A DNA stretch of 14,528 nt from Oscillospiraceae bacterium. Its GTDB lineage: Bacteria; Bacillota; Clostridia; Oscillospirales; Acutalibacteraceae. The stretch covers positions 1 through 14,528 of the forward strand of contig JAFLUO010000041.1 in the NCBI GenBank assembly GCA_022508705.1, written 5' to 3'. Each line of letters starts with the position of its first letter. Position 1 is the first letter of the stretch. This document shows positions 1 through 6,503 of this stretch, piece by piece. Under the pieces are notes generated by a model that did no database searches, was not told where the DNA came from, and saw only the letters and a program-made list of their open reading frames with translations. Made by a program: the position numbers and the translations under genes.

Positions 1-2
1 AA

Positions 3-62
3 AACGTAAATAACGCCGTAACAAGAGCGGCGGCAGGCGCAACTCTTTCAGCAGGCTAACTT
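3..62 (+). pseudogene. mutS2: MutS2 upstream segment, ended by in-frame TAA
   Basis: Read from base 3, this stretch encodes NVNNAVTRAAAGATLSAG, then TAA (57-59), then Leu, and continues in the same frame into the large MutS2 frame that begins with TTG at 63. The segment matches the N-terminal MutS2 region where B. subtilis MutS2 has, from memory, VDIRGALRRAEIGSVLSPSEF, so the TAA falls where that protein has a glutamate. A single change of GAA (or CAA/AAA) to TAA would explain it. About 65-70 more N-terminal residues should lie before the window. TAA clearly ends other genes here, so recoding of TAA as sense is unlikely. It is either a real nonsense mutation or a sequence error. Confidence 0.8.
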
Positions 63-2171
63 TTGAAAGTGGCACAGACAATTAAAACGGTCAGGGAAAT
101 TACCGTTTGGCACGAAAAATGCGCAGGAATGGAAACCGTTCTTGACGATTTATTCAATTCCCTGTATCCAAATAAATATTTGGAAGACAGAATTACAAAT
201 GCTATTTTGTCAGAGACGGAAATCAGCGACAATGCCTCAGCCGACCTTAAAGAAATCCGCCGTAAAATGCGCCATTTGGAAAATAAAATCCGTGAACAGC
301 TTGACTCAATGATTCACTCAAGCCATTATTCAAAATTTCTGCGCGACAGTATTGTAACTCAGCGTAACGGCAGATTTGTGGTCCCCGTGAAAAACGAGCA
401 CCGTGGCGAGGTTTCGGGTATGGTTCACGATACTTCGGGAAGCGGCGCAACAGTTTTTATTGAGCCGCAGGCAGTAGTTGATGCAAACAACGAAATAAAA
501 GTCCTTCAAAGCAAGGAAAAAGACGAAATTGAAAGAATTTTGTCCGAACTTTCCGTTATGACCGGCGAATTTCAGGATACAATCAAAATAAGCTTTGACT
601 CCGCCACCTCGCTTGATATAATTTTTGCAAAGGCACATCTTGCTTATAAAATGAAAGCCAGCAGACCGCTTCTCAATGCAGATGGAGAAATTTATCTAAA
701 AAAAGCAAGACATCCGTTAATTGACCCAAAAAAAGTCGTTCCCGTTGACATAAATCTCGGCAGTGATTTCGATTCTCTTGTAATAACTGGCGCGAACACG
801 GGCGGTAAAACTGTTTCAATCAAGACTATCGGTCTTTTGACCGCCATGGCGGAATGCGGTTTTATGCTTCCCGTATCCGATAACAGCAAAATTTCAGTTT
901 TTAAGCATATTTTAGCTGACATTGGCGATGAACAAAGCATTGAACAGTCTCTTTCAACATTTTCATCGCATATGACGAATATTGTCAATATTTTAAATAT
1001 TGCCGATGATGAAAGCCTTGTTTTAATAGATGAGCTGGGAGCGGGAACAGACCCTGTTGAGGGTGCGGCGTTGGCTGTATCAATACTTGAAAATCTTCGC
1101 AAAAAAGGGTCTAAAATCGCCTCTACAACTCACTATTCGGAACTGAAAGAGTATGCTCTTAAAACCGATAGGGTAGAGAACGGCTGCTGTGAATTTGACG
1201 TCAACTCCTTAAGACCTACTTACAGGCTTTTAATCGGTATGCCCGGGCGTTCAAACGCTCTTGCCATTGCACTAAGGCTTGGCATTGACAGCGAAATAAT
1301 TGATTTTGCAAAAACTCTTATTTCGGAAGAGGATACAAAATTTGAAAATGCCGTTGACTCTCTTGAAACCGCGAGAAAACAGCTTGAAGATGAAAAACAG
1401 GCTATTGCGAACGAAAGAGAAAAGACAGAGAAAGAAAAGCAAAAGGCTCTCAAAATGCTTTCTGACAGCGAGGAAAAGAGCAAAAAAGAGATAGAGCGTG
1501 CAAAAAACGAAGCTGAGAGAATTGTTGAAAATGCAAAGCGTGCAGGCAATTCATTGCTTCTTGAAATCGAACAGCTGAAAAAAGAACAGGCAAAGCAGAA
1601 AAATCTTGACGAAATTGCAAGAAAAGCTAAAAGAGCAATGCGGGAACAGATGGATAAAATCGACGATTTTTCCGATTCTTTAAATGATGACGGTGAGTAC
1701 GTTTTGCCCAGACCCCTTAAAATCGGCGACAGAGTAAAAATTCAGTCCCTCGGAAACGAGGGCGAGGTAATCTCAGTTGACAGCAATAAAAACACTGTTT
1801 TTGTTCAGTCTGGGTTTATGAAACTGAAAGCAGAAATTGACGATATTCGCTTGCTCGGAGAGAAGAAACAGACAACGAAACAAAAAAGCGGTGTTCGCAG
1901 TGTCGGATCTTCAAAAATGAATGCAAGTGCCGCTTCTTCTGTGGATTTAAGAGGAAAAACCGTTGAAGAAGCGATGATGGATCTTGATATGTTCATTGAT
2001 TCGGTTCTTCGCAGCGGACTTAACGAAATAACAATTATTCACGGCAAAGGCACAGGGGCGCTGAGAAAAGGAATTCATATTTATCTTCGCAAGCACCCGA
2101 ATATCCGCACATTCCGTGTAGGCACATTCGGCGAAGGCGAGGAAGGAGTTACCATAGCAGAATTAAAATAA
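63..2171 (+). CDS. mutS2: MutS2 ATPase/endonuclease, main part (N-terminus cut by nonsense codon)
   Basis: MutS2 (RqcU in B. subtilis) is a MutS-family ATPase linked to suppression of recombination and, in Bacillus, to splitting of collided ribosomes. Numbering from the TTG at 63 (702 residues): clamp/lever helices about 40-190; Walker A GANTGGKT at 243-250; the family signature IGDEQSIEQSLSTFSSHM at 287-304; Walker B LVLIDELGAGTD at 319-330; THYSELK at 356-362; a charged coiled coil about 425-525; an SH3/KOW-like segment about 551-598; and a C-terminal Smr nuclease domain 626-702 with VDLRGK and HGKGTGALRKG. Full-length members have about 780-790 residues, so the N-terminus is missing. The frame is open upstream of base 63 except for TAA at 57-59. 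TTG at 63 has only CAGG as a possible ribosome binding site, so restart of translation there is possible but unproven. The ATPase and Smr parts look intact. Confidence 0.93.
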   Translation: MKVAQTIKTVREITVWHEKCAGMETVLDDLFNSLYPNKYLEDRITNAILSETEISDNASADLKEIRRKMRHLENKIREQLDSMIHSSHYSKFLRDSIVTQRNGRFVVPVKNEHRGEVSGMVHDTSGSGATVFIEPQAVVDANNEIKVLQSKEKDEIERILSELSVMTGEFQDTIKISFDSATSLDIIFAKAHLAYKMKASRPLLNADGEIYLKKARHPLIDPKKVVPVDINLGSDFDSLVITGANTGGKTVSIKTIGLLTAMAECGFMLPVSDNSKISVFKHILADIGDEQSIEQSLSTFSSHMTNIVNILNIADDESLVLIDELGAGTDPVEGAALAVSILENLRKKGSKIASTTHYSELKEYALKTDRVENGCCEFDVNSLRPTYRLLIGMPGRSNALAIALRLGIDSEIIDFAKTLISEEDTKFENAVDSLETARKQLEDEKQAIANEREKTEKEKQKALKMLSDSEEKSKKEIERAKNEAERIVENAKRAGNSLLLEIEQLKKEQAKQKNLDEIARKAKRAMREQMDKIDDFSDSLNDDGEYVLPRPLKIGDRVKIQSLGNEGEVISVDSNKNTVFVQSGFMKLKAEIDDIRLLGEKKQTTKQKSGVRSVGSSKMNASAASSVDLRGKTVEEAMMDLDMFIDSVLRSGLNEITIIHGKGTGALRKGIHIYLRKHPNIRTFRVGTFGEGEEGVTIAELK

Positions 2172-2175
2172 TCTC

Positions 2176-2204
2176 TTGAAAAATGTATGATATTATGTTA
2201 ATAT
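2176..2204 (+). promoter_or_regulatory. Predicted sigma-A promoter of the lipoprotein gene
   Basis: TTGAAA (2176-2181) and TAATAT (2199-2204) are separated by 17 bases, with a TG one base before the -10 (extended -10). It lies just after the mutS2 stop. A strong AAGGGGG ribosome binding site (2214-2220) precedes the ATG at 2228. The start would be near 2211. Confidence 0.6.
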
Positions 2205-2227
2205 AAAACCATTAAGGGGGAAATTTT

Positions 2228-2749
2228 ATGAATAAAAAAATTCTTTTAATATCCGCAATTCTTTTAGTTTTAACCGTAGCACTTACTGCGTGTAAGAGCA
2301 AAACTTACAATCCCGTAGAGGGCGAAAAAGATGAAAATACCGACAAAGTAGTTCAGACAGTTACCGTAACCGGCGAAGACGGCGGAGTAACTAATGTGGA
2401 AATATTTGAAGACGAAGACGGCGAAAAGTACATAACCAATGTAGACGGTGAAAAAGTGCCTTTAACGACTGATGATCAAGGATTCTCAGATGATATAGGC
2501 TTCCTTGTTACATCAAAACCCTCTGCAGAAAATAAACCGTCATCATCACAATCATCATCGCCTTCTTCATCAAAAGAGAATGAAAACAATTCAAGCAGCA
2601 CACAGCCGTCATCTAATGCGGGAGAGAATTCGACTGCGGATGAAAGCTCTTCTTCGTCCGAAAGCTCAACAGGCGGTGGAATTATAATTGATTCTACAAC
2701 AAAGCAGGATTCAATTTCCTGGGATGATATTAAAAATCCTAAAAATTAA
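2228..2749 (+). CDS. Serine-rich surface lipoprotein of unknown function
   Basis: The 173-residue product starts with a lipoprotein signal peptide: MNKK, a hydrophobic segment about 5-20, and lipobox LTAC with the lipidated cysteine at 22. It should be exported, diacylated and held on the outer face of the membrane. Residues 25-95 are acidic and contain short glycine/aspartate-rich strand-like segments (VTGEDGG, FEDEDGEKY, NVDGEKV). Residues about 96-150 are a low-complexity Ser/Asn/Glu stretch that looks like a flexible spacer, followed by a short tail ending SWDDIKNPKN. I recognise no catalytic or binding domain. The gene has its own promoter and a strong ribosome binding site, and it sits between mutS2 and the ylxM promoter, so it looks monocistronic. 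The hairpin at 2783-2814 may serve as its terminator. The lipoprotein call is firm; the function is unknown. Confidence 0.88.
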   Translation: MNKKILLISAILLVLTVALTACKSKTYNPVEGEKDENTDKVVQTVTVTGEDGGVTNVEIFEDEDGEKYITNVDGEKVPLTTDDQGFSDDIGFLVTSKPSAENKPSSSQSSSPSSSKENENNSSSTQPSSNAGENSTADESSSSSESSTGGGIIIDSTTKQDSISWDDIKNPKN

Positions 2750-2751
2750 AC

Positions 2752-2780
2752 TTGACAAATTGAATATGTTTTAGTATAAT
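2752..2780 (+). promoter_or_regulatory. Strong predicted sigma-A promoter of ylxM-ffh
   Basis: TTGACA (2752-2757) and TATAAT (2775-2780) are both perfect consensus hexamers with the ideal 17-base spacer. This is the best promoter match in the window. The expected start (about 2786-2788) falls inside the 5' arm of the hairpin that follows. Confidence 0.9.
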
Positions 2781-2782
2781 AG

Positions 2783-2822
2783 TGCCCCGTAAAGCAAGAA
2801 TACTTTACAGGGCATATTTTTT
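2783..2822 (+). terminator. Hairpin plus T-run in the ylxM leader
   Basis: TGCCCCGTAAAG (2783-2794) pairs with CTTTACAGGGCA (2803-2814) with one mismatch across an 8-base loop, followed by TATTTTTT (2815-2822). This is the form of an intrinsic terminator. It would end transcripts arriving from the lipoprotein gene. Transcripts begun at the promoter above would lack the outer bases of the 5' arm and form a weaker hairpin. It may be a terminator, an attenuator, or both. Confidence 0.65.
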
Positions 2823-2834
2823 GGAGGTGTTATA

Positions 2835-3218
2835 GTGGCAAACAGCGTTGAAATTTCAATTCTTCTTGACCTTTACGGCGAAACGCTTACTGAAAAACAG
2901 CGCAGCTACCTTGACTGTTACTATAACAACGATTTTTCGCTTTCCGAAATTGCCGAAAATGAGGGTATTACCCGTCAGGGAGTGCGTGATGCCATAAAAC
3001 GGGCGGAAACTCTGCTTTACAGTATGGAGGATAAGCTCCATTTTTCCAAACGCATTCTCGAGGTTGAGGAAAACGCAAATGCGATAATTAAATGTGCCGA
3101 GGAGATTTGTGACTATAATCTTTCACACGGCTTTTATAAAGAGATTAACGACAAAACGGCTGAAATAAAATCGTTGGCATTGTCGCTTACGGAACAGGGG
3201 GAGCTTTATGGCATTTGA
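2835..3218 (+). CDS. ylxM: YlxM, SRP-associated helix-turn-helix protein
   Basis: YlxM is a small helix-turn-helix protein nearly always encoded next to ffh in Firmicutes; in streptococci it has been reported to bind the signal recognition particle and affect its GTPase. The 127 residues carry the family hallmarks: LLDLYGETLTEKQRSYLD at about 10-27, then a sigma-70 region 4-like helix-turn-helix with LSEIAENEGITRQGVRDAI at about 36-54, and a helical C-terminal half. The start is GTG at 2835 with GGAGGTG (2823-2829) five bases upstream. The last 11 bases overlap the start of ffh, so translation is probably coupled. It is driven by the promoter at 2752-2780. Confidence 0.92.
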   Translation: MANSVEISILLDLYGETLTEKQRSYLDCYYNNDFSLSEIAENEGITRQGVRDAIKRAETLLYSMEDKLHFSKRILEVEENANAIIKCAEEICDYNLSHGFYKEINDKTAEIKSLALSLTEQGELYGI

Positions 3219-4557
3219 AGGTTTATCAGACCGTCTTGAGTCGGCGTTCAGCCGTCTTAAAAGCAAGGGCAGTCTTACTGAGAGCGACGTTAAAGAAGCA
3301 ATGCGTGAGGTGCGCCTTGCACTTTTAGAGGCTGACGTTAACTATAAAGTCGCAAAAGATTTTACTCAAAAGGTTACTGAACGTGCCATCGGCGCACAGG
3401 TAATGGAAAGCCTTACCCCTGCGCAAATGGTTATTAAAATAGTAAACGAAGAGTTAACCGACCTTATGGGCGGCACCCAGTCAAGGCTTGCTTATGCATC
3501 ACATCCGCCCACGGTTGTTATGATGTGCGGCCTTCAGGGTTCAGGTAAAACAACTCACTGCGCTAAAATTGCATTAAAGCTTAAAAATGAAAACCACAGA
3601 CCGCTTCTCGTAGCCTGTGACATTTACCGTCCTGCGGCTATCAAACAGTTGCAGGTAGTGGGCGAGCAGGTTGGCGTTCCCGTTTTTGAAATGGGGCAGA
3701 CTGACCCCGTAACAATAGCTAAAGAGGCAATTAAGCTGGCAAAAGACAAAGGCTATGACTATGTGTTTATTGACACGGCAGGCCGCTTGCATATCGATGC
3801 CGAGCTTATGGAAGAGCTTAAAAATATTAAAAATGAGGTTCATCCTCATGAAATTTTGCTTGTTGTGGATTCAATGCTCGGTCAGGATGCCGTAACGGTT
3901 GCAGGCACGTTTAATGACGAGCTTGGAATTGACGGTCTTGTTCTTACGAAAATGGACGGTGACACCCGCGGCGGTGCAGCGCTTTCCGCAAGAGCCGTTA
4001 CGGGTAAACCCATAAAATTTGTAGGTATGGGTGAAAAGCTTGACGAGCTTGACATTTTCCACCCTGACAGAATGGCTTCAAGAATTCTCGGCATGGGCGA
4101 CGTGCTGTCCCTTATTGAAAAGGCAGAAACCGCCCTTGATGAGAAAAAGGCGGCTCAGCTTGAAGAAAAGCTTCGTAAGAATAAATTTGACCTTGAAGAT
4201 TTGCTTGACCAAATGGAGCAGGTCAGAAAAATGGGCTCAATGAAAGACATTCTCGGAATGCTTCCGGGTGTGGGCAAGAAAATCAAGGATGTTGACGTTG
4301 ATGACCGTCAGCTCGACCGTATGAGAGCGATTATTCAGTCAATGACTCTCAAAGAACGCAGAAATCCCGATATTATAAATCCGTCAAGAAAACGCAGAAT
4401 TGCGGCAGGCTGCGGAATGCAGGTTGAAGACGTTAATAGACTTCTCAATCAGTACCGTCAGATGCAAAAAATGATGAAACAGTTTAATTCCAAAAATTCA
4501 CGCAGAATGATGAAACGAATGGGCGGAATGGGCGGTTTCGGTGGATTCCCGATGTAA
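3208..4557 (+). CDS. ffh: Signal recognition particle protein Ffh
   Basis: Ffh is the SRP GTPase that binds signal sequences and 4.5S/6S RNA and delivers nascent membrane and secreted proteins to FtsY and the translocon. The 449 residues have the usual order: N domain about 1-90 with EADVNYKVAKDF; G domain about 100-295 with G1 GLQGSGKTT (108-116), DTAGR (189-193) and TKMDGDTRGG (247-256); and M domain about 300-435 with the MGSMKDILGMLPG finger region and NPSRKRRIAAGCG. The tail is rich in Met and Gly. Length is normal. ATG at 3208 lies in the end of ylxM with GGGGGAG six bases upstream. No key residue is missing. Confidence 0.98.
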   Translation: MAFEGLSDRLESAFSRLKSKGSLTESDVKEAMREVRLALLEADVNYKVAKDFTQKVTERAIGAQVMESLTPAQMVIKIVNEELTDLMGGTQSRLAYASHPPTVVMMCGLQGSGKTTHCAKIALKLKNENHRPLLVACDIYRPAAIKQLQVVGEQVGVPVFEMGQTDPVTIAKEAIKLAKDKGYDYVFIDTAGRLHIDAELMEELKNIKNEVHPHEILLVVDSMLGQDAVTVAGTFNDELGIDGLVLTKMDGDTRGGAALSARAVTGKPIKFVGMGEKLDELDIFHPDRMASRILGMGDVLSLIEKAETALDEKKAAQLEEKLRKNKFDLEDLLDQMEQVRKMGSMKDILGMLPGVGKKIKDVDVDDRQLDRMRAIIQSMTLKERRNPDIINPSRKRRIAAGCGMQVEDVNRLLNQYRQMQKMMKQFNSKNSRRMMKRMGGMGGFGGFPM

Positions 4558-4560
4558 TTC

Positions 4561-4612
4561 AAACACTAATCAAACACTTTAGTGTTTTAAATTAAAAAAT
4601 ATATATTTTTTT
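4561..4612 (+). promoter_or_regulatory. Structured ffh-rpsP spacer with alternative hairpins
   Basis: The 9-base AAACACTAA (4561-4569) pairs with TTAGTGTTT (4579-4587). A second copy of AAACAC (4572-4577) can pair instead with GTGTTT (4582-4587), so the two stems exclude each other. An 18-base perfect AT palindrome (A6, TATATA, T6; 4594-4611) follows directly before the rpsP GGAGG site. No convincing promoter is visible. It could be a weak terminator, an mRNA processing or stability element, or chance in AT-rich sequence. Confidence 0.4.
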
Positions 4613-4625
4613 GGAGGAAATCAAA

Positions 4626-4871
4626 ATGGCAGTAAAAATCAGACTTCGCAGAATGGGCGCTAAGAAAGCTCCTTATTACCGTGTAGTTGTAGCAGATTCA
4701 CGTTATCCGAGAGACGGCAGATTTATTGAAGAGATCGGTTCATACGATCCTATGAAAAATCCTGCTGAAATCAAAATTGATGCTGAAAAAGCAACAAAAT
4801 GGATTCAGAACGGTGCTCAGCCTACAGACACGGTTAAAGTCATTCTTAAAAAGAGCGGCGTAATTAAATAA
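4626..4871 (+). CDS. rpsP: Small ribosomal subunit protein bS16
   Basis: bS16 is an assembly protein of the 30S subunit that binds the 5' domain of 16S rRNA. The 81-residue product starts MAVKIRLRRMGAKKAPYYR and has the family motifs VVVADSRYPRDGRFIEEIG and YDPMKNP; length is typical. The start is ATG at 4626, nine bases after GGAGG (4613-4617). An in-frame TTG at 4611 lies upstream of that site and is not a start. It sits between ffh and khpA in the usual Firmicutes order. Confidence 0.98.
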   Translation: MAVKIRLRRMGAKKAPYYRVVVADSRYPRDGRFIEEIGSYDPMKNPAEIKIDAEKATKWIQNGAQPTDTVKVILKKSGVIK

Positions 4872-4885
4872 GAGGTGCCGAAAAT

Positions 4886-5119
4886 ATGCAGGAACTTCTT
4901 ATAACTATTGTAAAGGGACTTGTTGAAAACCCCGACGCCGTTACCGTTACGGTTGACGAGCCTGATGACAGAAATGTTACTGTTTATCATCTTCATGTAG
5001 CTGAAGATGATATGGGCAGAGTTATCGGTAAGCAGGGCAGAATTGCAAAGGCGATAAGAACAATTGTTAAAGCAGGCGCAATTCGCAGCGGCGAAAAAGT
5101 ACAGGTAGACATTGACTAA
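4886..5119 (+). CDS. khpA: KH-domain RNA-binding protein KhpA
   Basis: KhpA (YlqC) is a single KH-domain protein that binds RNA, often with KhpB/EloR, and in several Firmicutes influences cell elongation and division. The 77 residues contain the KH core with VIGKQGRIAKAIR (46-58), where GKQG (48-51) is the GxxG loop that grips RNA, preceded by the strands VTVTVDE and VTVYHLHVAED. AGAGGTG (4871-4877) gives a good ribosome binding site eight bases before ATG. It is 14 bases after rpsP and surely co-transcribed with it. A terminator-like hairpin begins seven bases after its stop. Confidence 0.95.
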   Translation: MQELLITIVKGLVENPDAVTVTVDEPDDRNVTVYHLHVAEDDMGRVIGKQGRIAKAIRTIVKAGAIRSGEKVQVDID

Positions 5120-5126
5120 ACAAATC

Positions 5127-5150
5127 AGGCAGACATAAGTCTGCCTTTTT
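5127..5150 (+). terminator. Intrinsic terminator between khpA and rimM
   Basis: AGGCAGAC (5127-5134) and GTCTGCCT (5139-5146) form a perfect 8-base stem with an ATAA loop, followed by TTTTG. It separates khpA from rimM inside an otherwise classical operon, so it probably reduces rather than blocks expression of rimM-trmD, unless a promoter lies at this point. Confidence 0.75.
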
Positions 5151-5170
5151 GTCAATTGAGAACGGTTATT

Positions 5171-5686
5171 ATGATTAAAAATTATCTTGAACTGGGTCAA
5201 ATTGTATCAACCCACGGCGTAAAAGGCGAGGTGCGCTTTGACCCTTGGTGTGACAGTCCCGAATTTGTAAAAAAATTTAAAACGCTTTATTTTGACCCAT
5301 CAGGTGAAAAGTCAGTTAAGGTTATTTCTGCAAGACCTCACGGCAATATTGTAATACTGATGCTCGAGGGTGTGGCAACGGTTGATGAGGCAAGAGCTTT
5401 GCGCGGTACTGTGCTTTATATGAAACGCAGTGACGCACGCCTTCCGAAAGGTACTTGGTTTATTCAGGAGCTTATAGGCTGCAGAGTGGTTGATGCCGAC
5501 ACAGGCAAGGTTTACGGCGAAATAACCGATGTAACCAGCACAGGTGCCAATGACGTGTATTCCATTAAAACCCCATCGGGCGAGGTTTTATTCCCCGCCG
5601 TTAAGGAGTTTATTGAAAGCACCGATGTTGAAGAAGGTAAAGTTCAAATCAGACCCATTAAAGGAATTTTCAGCGATGAAGATTAA
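5171..5686 (+). CDS. rimM: Ribosome maturation factor RimM
   Basis: RimM binds uS19 and helps mature the head of the 30S subunit. The product has about 171 residues: N-terminal RimM domain about 1-80 with YLELGQIVSTHGVKGEVRF, and a C-terminal PRC-barrel domain about 90-171 with WFIQELIGCRV, TSTGANDVY and LFPAVKEFI. ATG at 5171 is preferred because the family starts only a few residues before the YLELGQI motif. Its ribosome binding site is poor (GAG at 5158-5160). An in-frame TTG at 5156 is the alternative and has no better site. It overlaps trmD by 11 bases, so the two are likely translated together. Confidence 0.93.
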   Translation: MIKNYLELGQIVSTHGVKGEVRFDPWCDSPEFVKKFKTLYFDPSGEKSVKVISARPHGNIVILMLEGVATVDEARALRGTVLYMKRSDARLPKGTWFIQELIGCRVVDADTGKVYGEITDVTSTGANDVYSIKTPSGEVLFPAVKEFIESTDVEEGKVQIRPIKGIFSDED

Positions 5687-6419
5687 CATAATGACGCTTT
5701 TCCCCGAAATGTGCGAGTCGGTTTTGTCCGAGAGCATAATAGGCAGGGCAAGAGCAAACGGATACATTGAAATAAACTGTATAAATATTCGGGATTACAC
5801 CACCGACAAGCATAACCGTGTGGACGATTCTCCTTACGGGGGCGGAATGGGAATGCTTATGCAAACTCAGCCCATTTGCGACTGCTACAATGCTATTTGT
5901 GAAAAATCGGGTAAAAAATCCCATTTAATTTACTTATCTCCGTGCGGTGAAACGCTGACCCAGGAAAAGGTTAAGAAACTCTCAAAATATGACGAAATAA
6001 CGCTTTTATGCGGTCATTACGAGGGGATAGACCAAAGGGTGATTGACACCATAGTTGACGAGCAAATTTCTGTGGGCGATTATGTGCTTACCGGCGGTGA
6101 GCTTCCTGCATTGATTGTGGCGGATTCAGTTGCAAGAATGATTCCAGGGGTTCTTCCCAATGATGAAGCAAAGGAGCTTGAAAGCCATTACAGCGGTCTT
6201 TTAGAGTACCCTCAGTACACAAGACCGTATGACTGGAACGGGCAAAAAGTGCCTGATGTGCTGATCTCCGGGCATCACGGCAATATTGAAAAATGGCGAA
6301 GGGAACAGTCACTTTTAATGACGGCGAAACTTCGCCCCGATATGCTGAAAAAAGCCGAGCTTACAGAAAACGACAAAAAGTTTTTGAGAGAAAAAGGATT
6401 TGAGAATTTAATTGAATAA
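5676..6419 (+). CDS. trmD: tRNA (guanine-N1-)-methyltransferase TrmD
   Basis: TrmD makes m1G37 next to the anticodon using S-adenosylmethionine, which prevents +1 frameshifting. The 247-residue product starts MKINIMTLFPEMC and has the SPOUT trefoil-knot motifs DDSPYGGGMGML, LLCGHYEGIDQR and SVGDYVLTGGELPA, then LLEYPQYTRP. Glu in that last motif, where E. coli has Asp, is usual in Firmicutes. The C-terminal tRNA-binding part has SGHHGNIEKWRREQSL. ATG at 5676 is placed by homology and by AAGGA at 5661-5665. Longer in-frame extensions upstream lie wholly within rimM. rplS does not follow, unlike in many genomes. Confidence 0.97.
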   Translation: MKINIMTLFPEMCESVLSESIIGRARANGYIEINCINIRDYTTDKHNRVDDSPYGGGMGMLMQTQPICDCYNAICEKSGKKSHLIYLSPCGETLTQEKVKKLSKYDEITLLCGHYEGIDQRVIDTIVDEQISVGDYVLTGGELPALIVADSVARMIPGVLPNDEAKELESHYSGLLEYPQYTRPYDWNGQKVPDVLISGHHGNIEKWRREQSLLMTAKLRPDMLKKAELTENDKKFLREKGFENLIE

Positions 6420-6442
6420 TTTATGGGTAATCTTTCGCCCTG

Positions 6443-6483
6443 TATATGAAAGCGGTAATTTTTATTACTGCTTTTTTCATATA
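6443..6483 (+). terminator. Long-stem terminator after trmD
   Basis: TATATGAAA (6443-6451) pairs with TTTCATATA (6475-6483), and the inner GCGGTAAT (6452-6459) pairs with ATTACTGC (6464-6471) with one G-U pair, around a TTTT loop. The T-run at 6472-6477 is partly in the stem. It probably ends the ylxM-trmD transcript and could work on both strands. Confidence 0.7.
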
Positions 6484-6503
6484 GTGACTTTGGGGGTAGA
6501 AAG

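Noticed and set aside
1..62. Reassigned TAA or programmed readthrough as the reason for the mutS2 stop
   Set aside because: TAA ends rpsP, khpA, ffh and others in this window at the expected protein length, so it is a stop here; no readthrough signal is recognisable after 59.
692..1549. Minus-strand open frames opposite mutS2
   Set aside because: They are out-of-frame complements of a well-conserved gene, with biased Ser/Phe-rich composition and no ribosome binding site or family features.
5544..5675. Longer in-frame start for trmD
   Set aside because: The extension lies inside rimM in another frame, has no similarity to TrmD, and the family starts at MKINIMTLFPE (5676).
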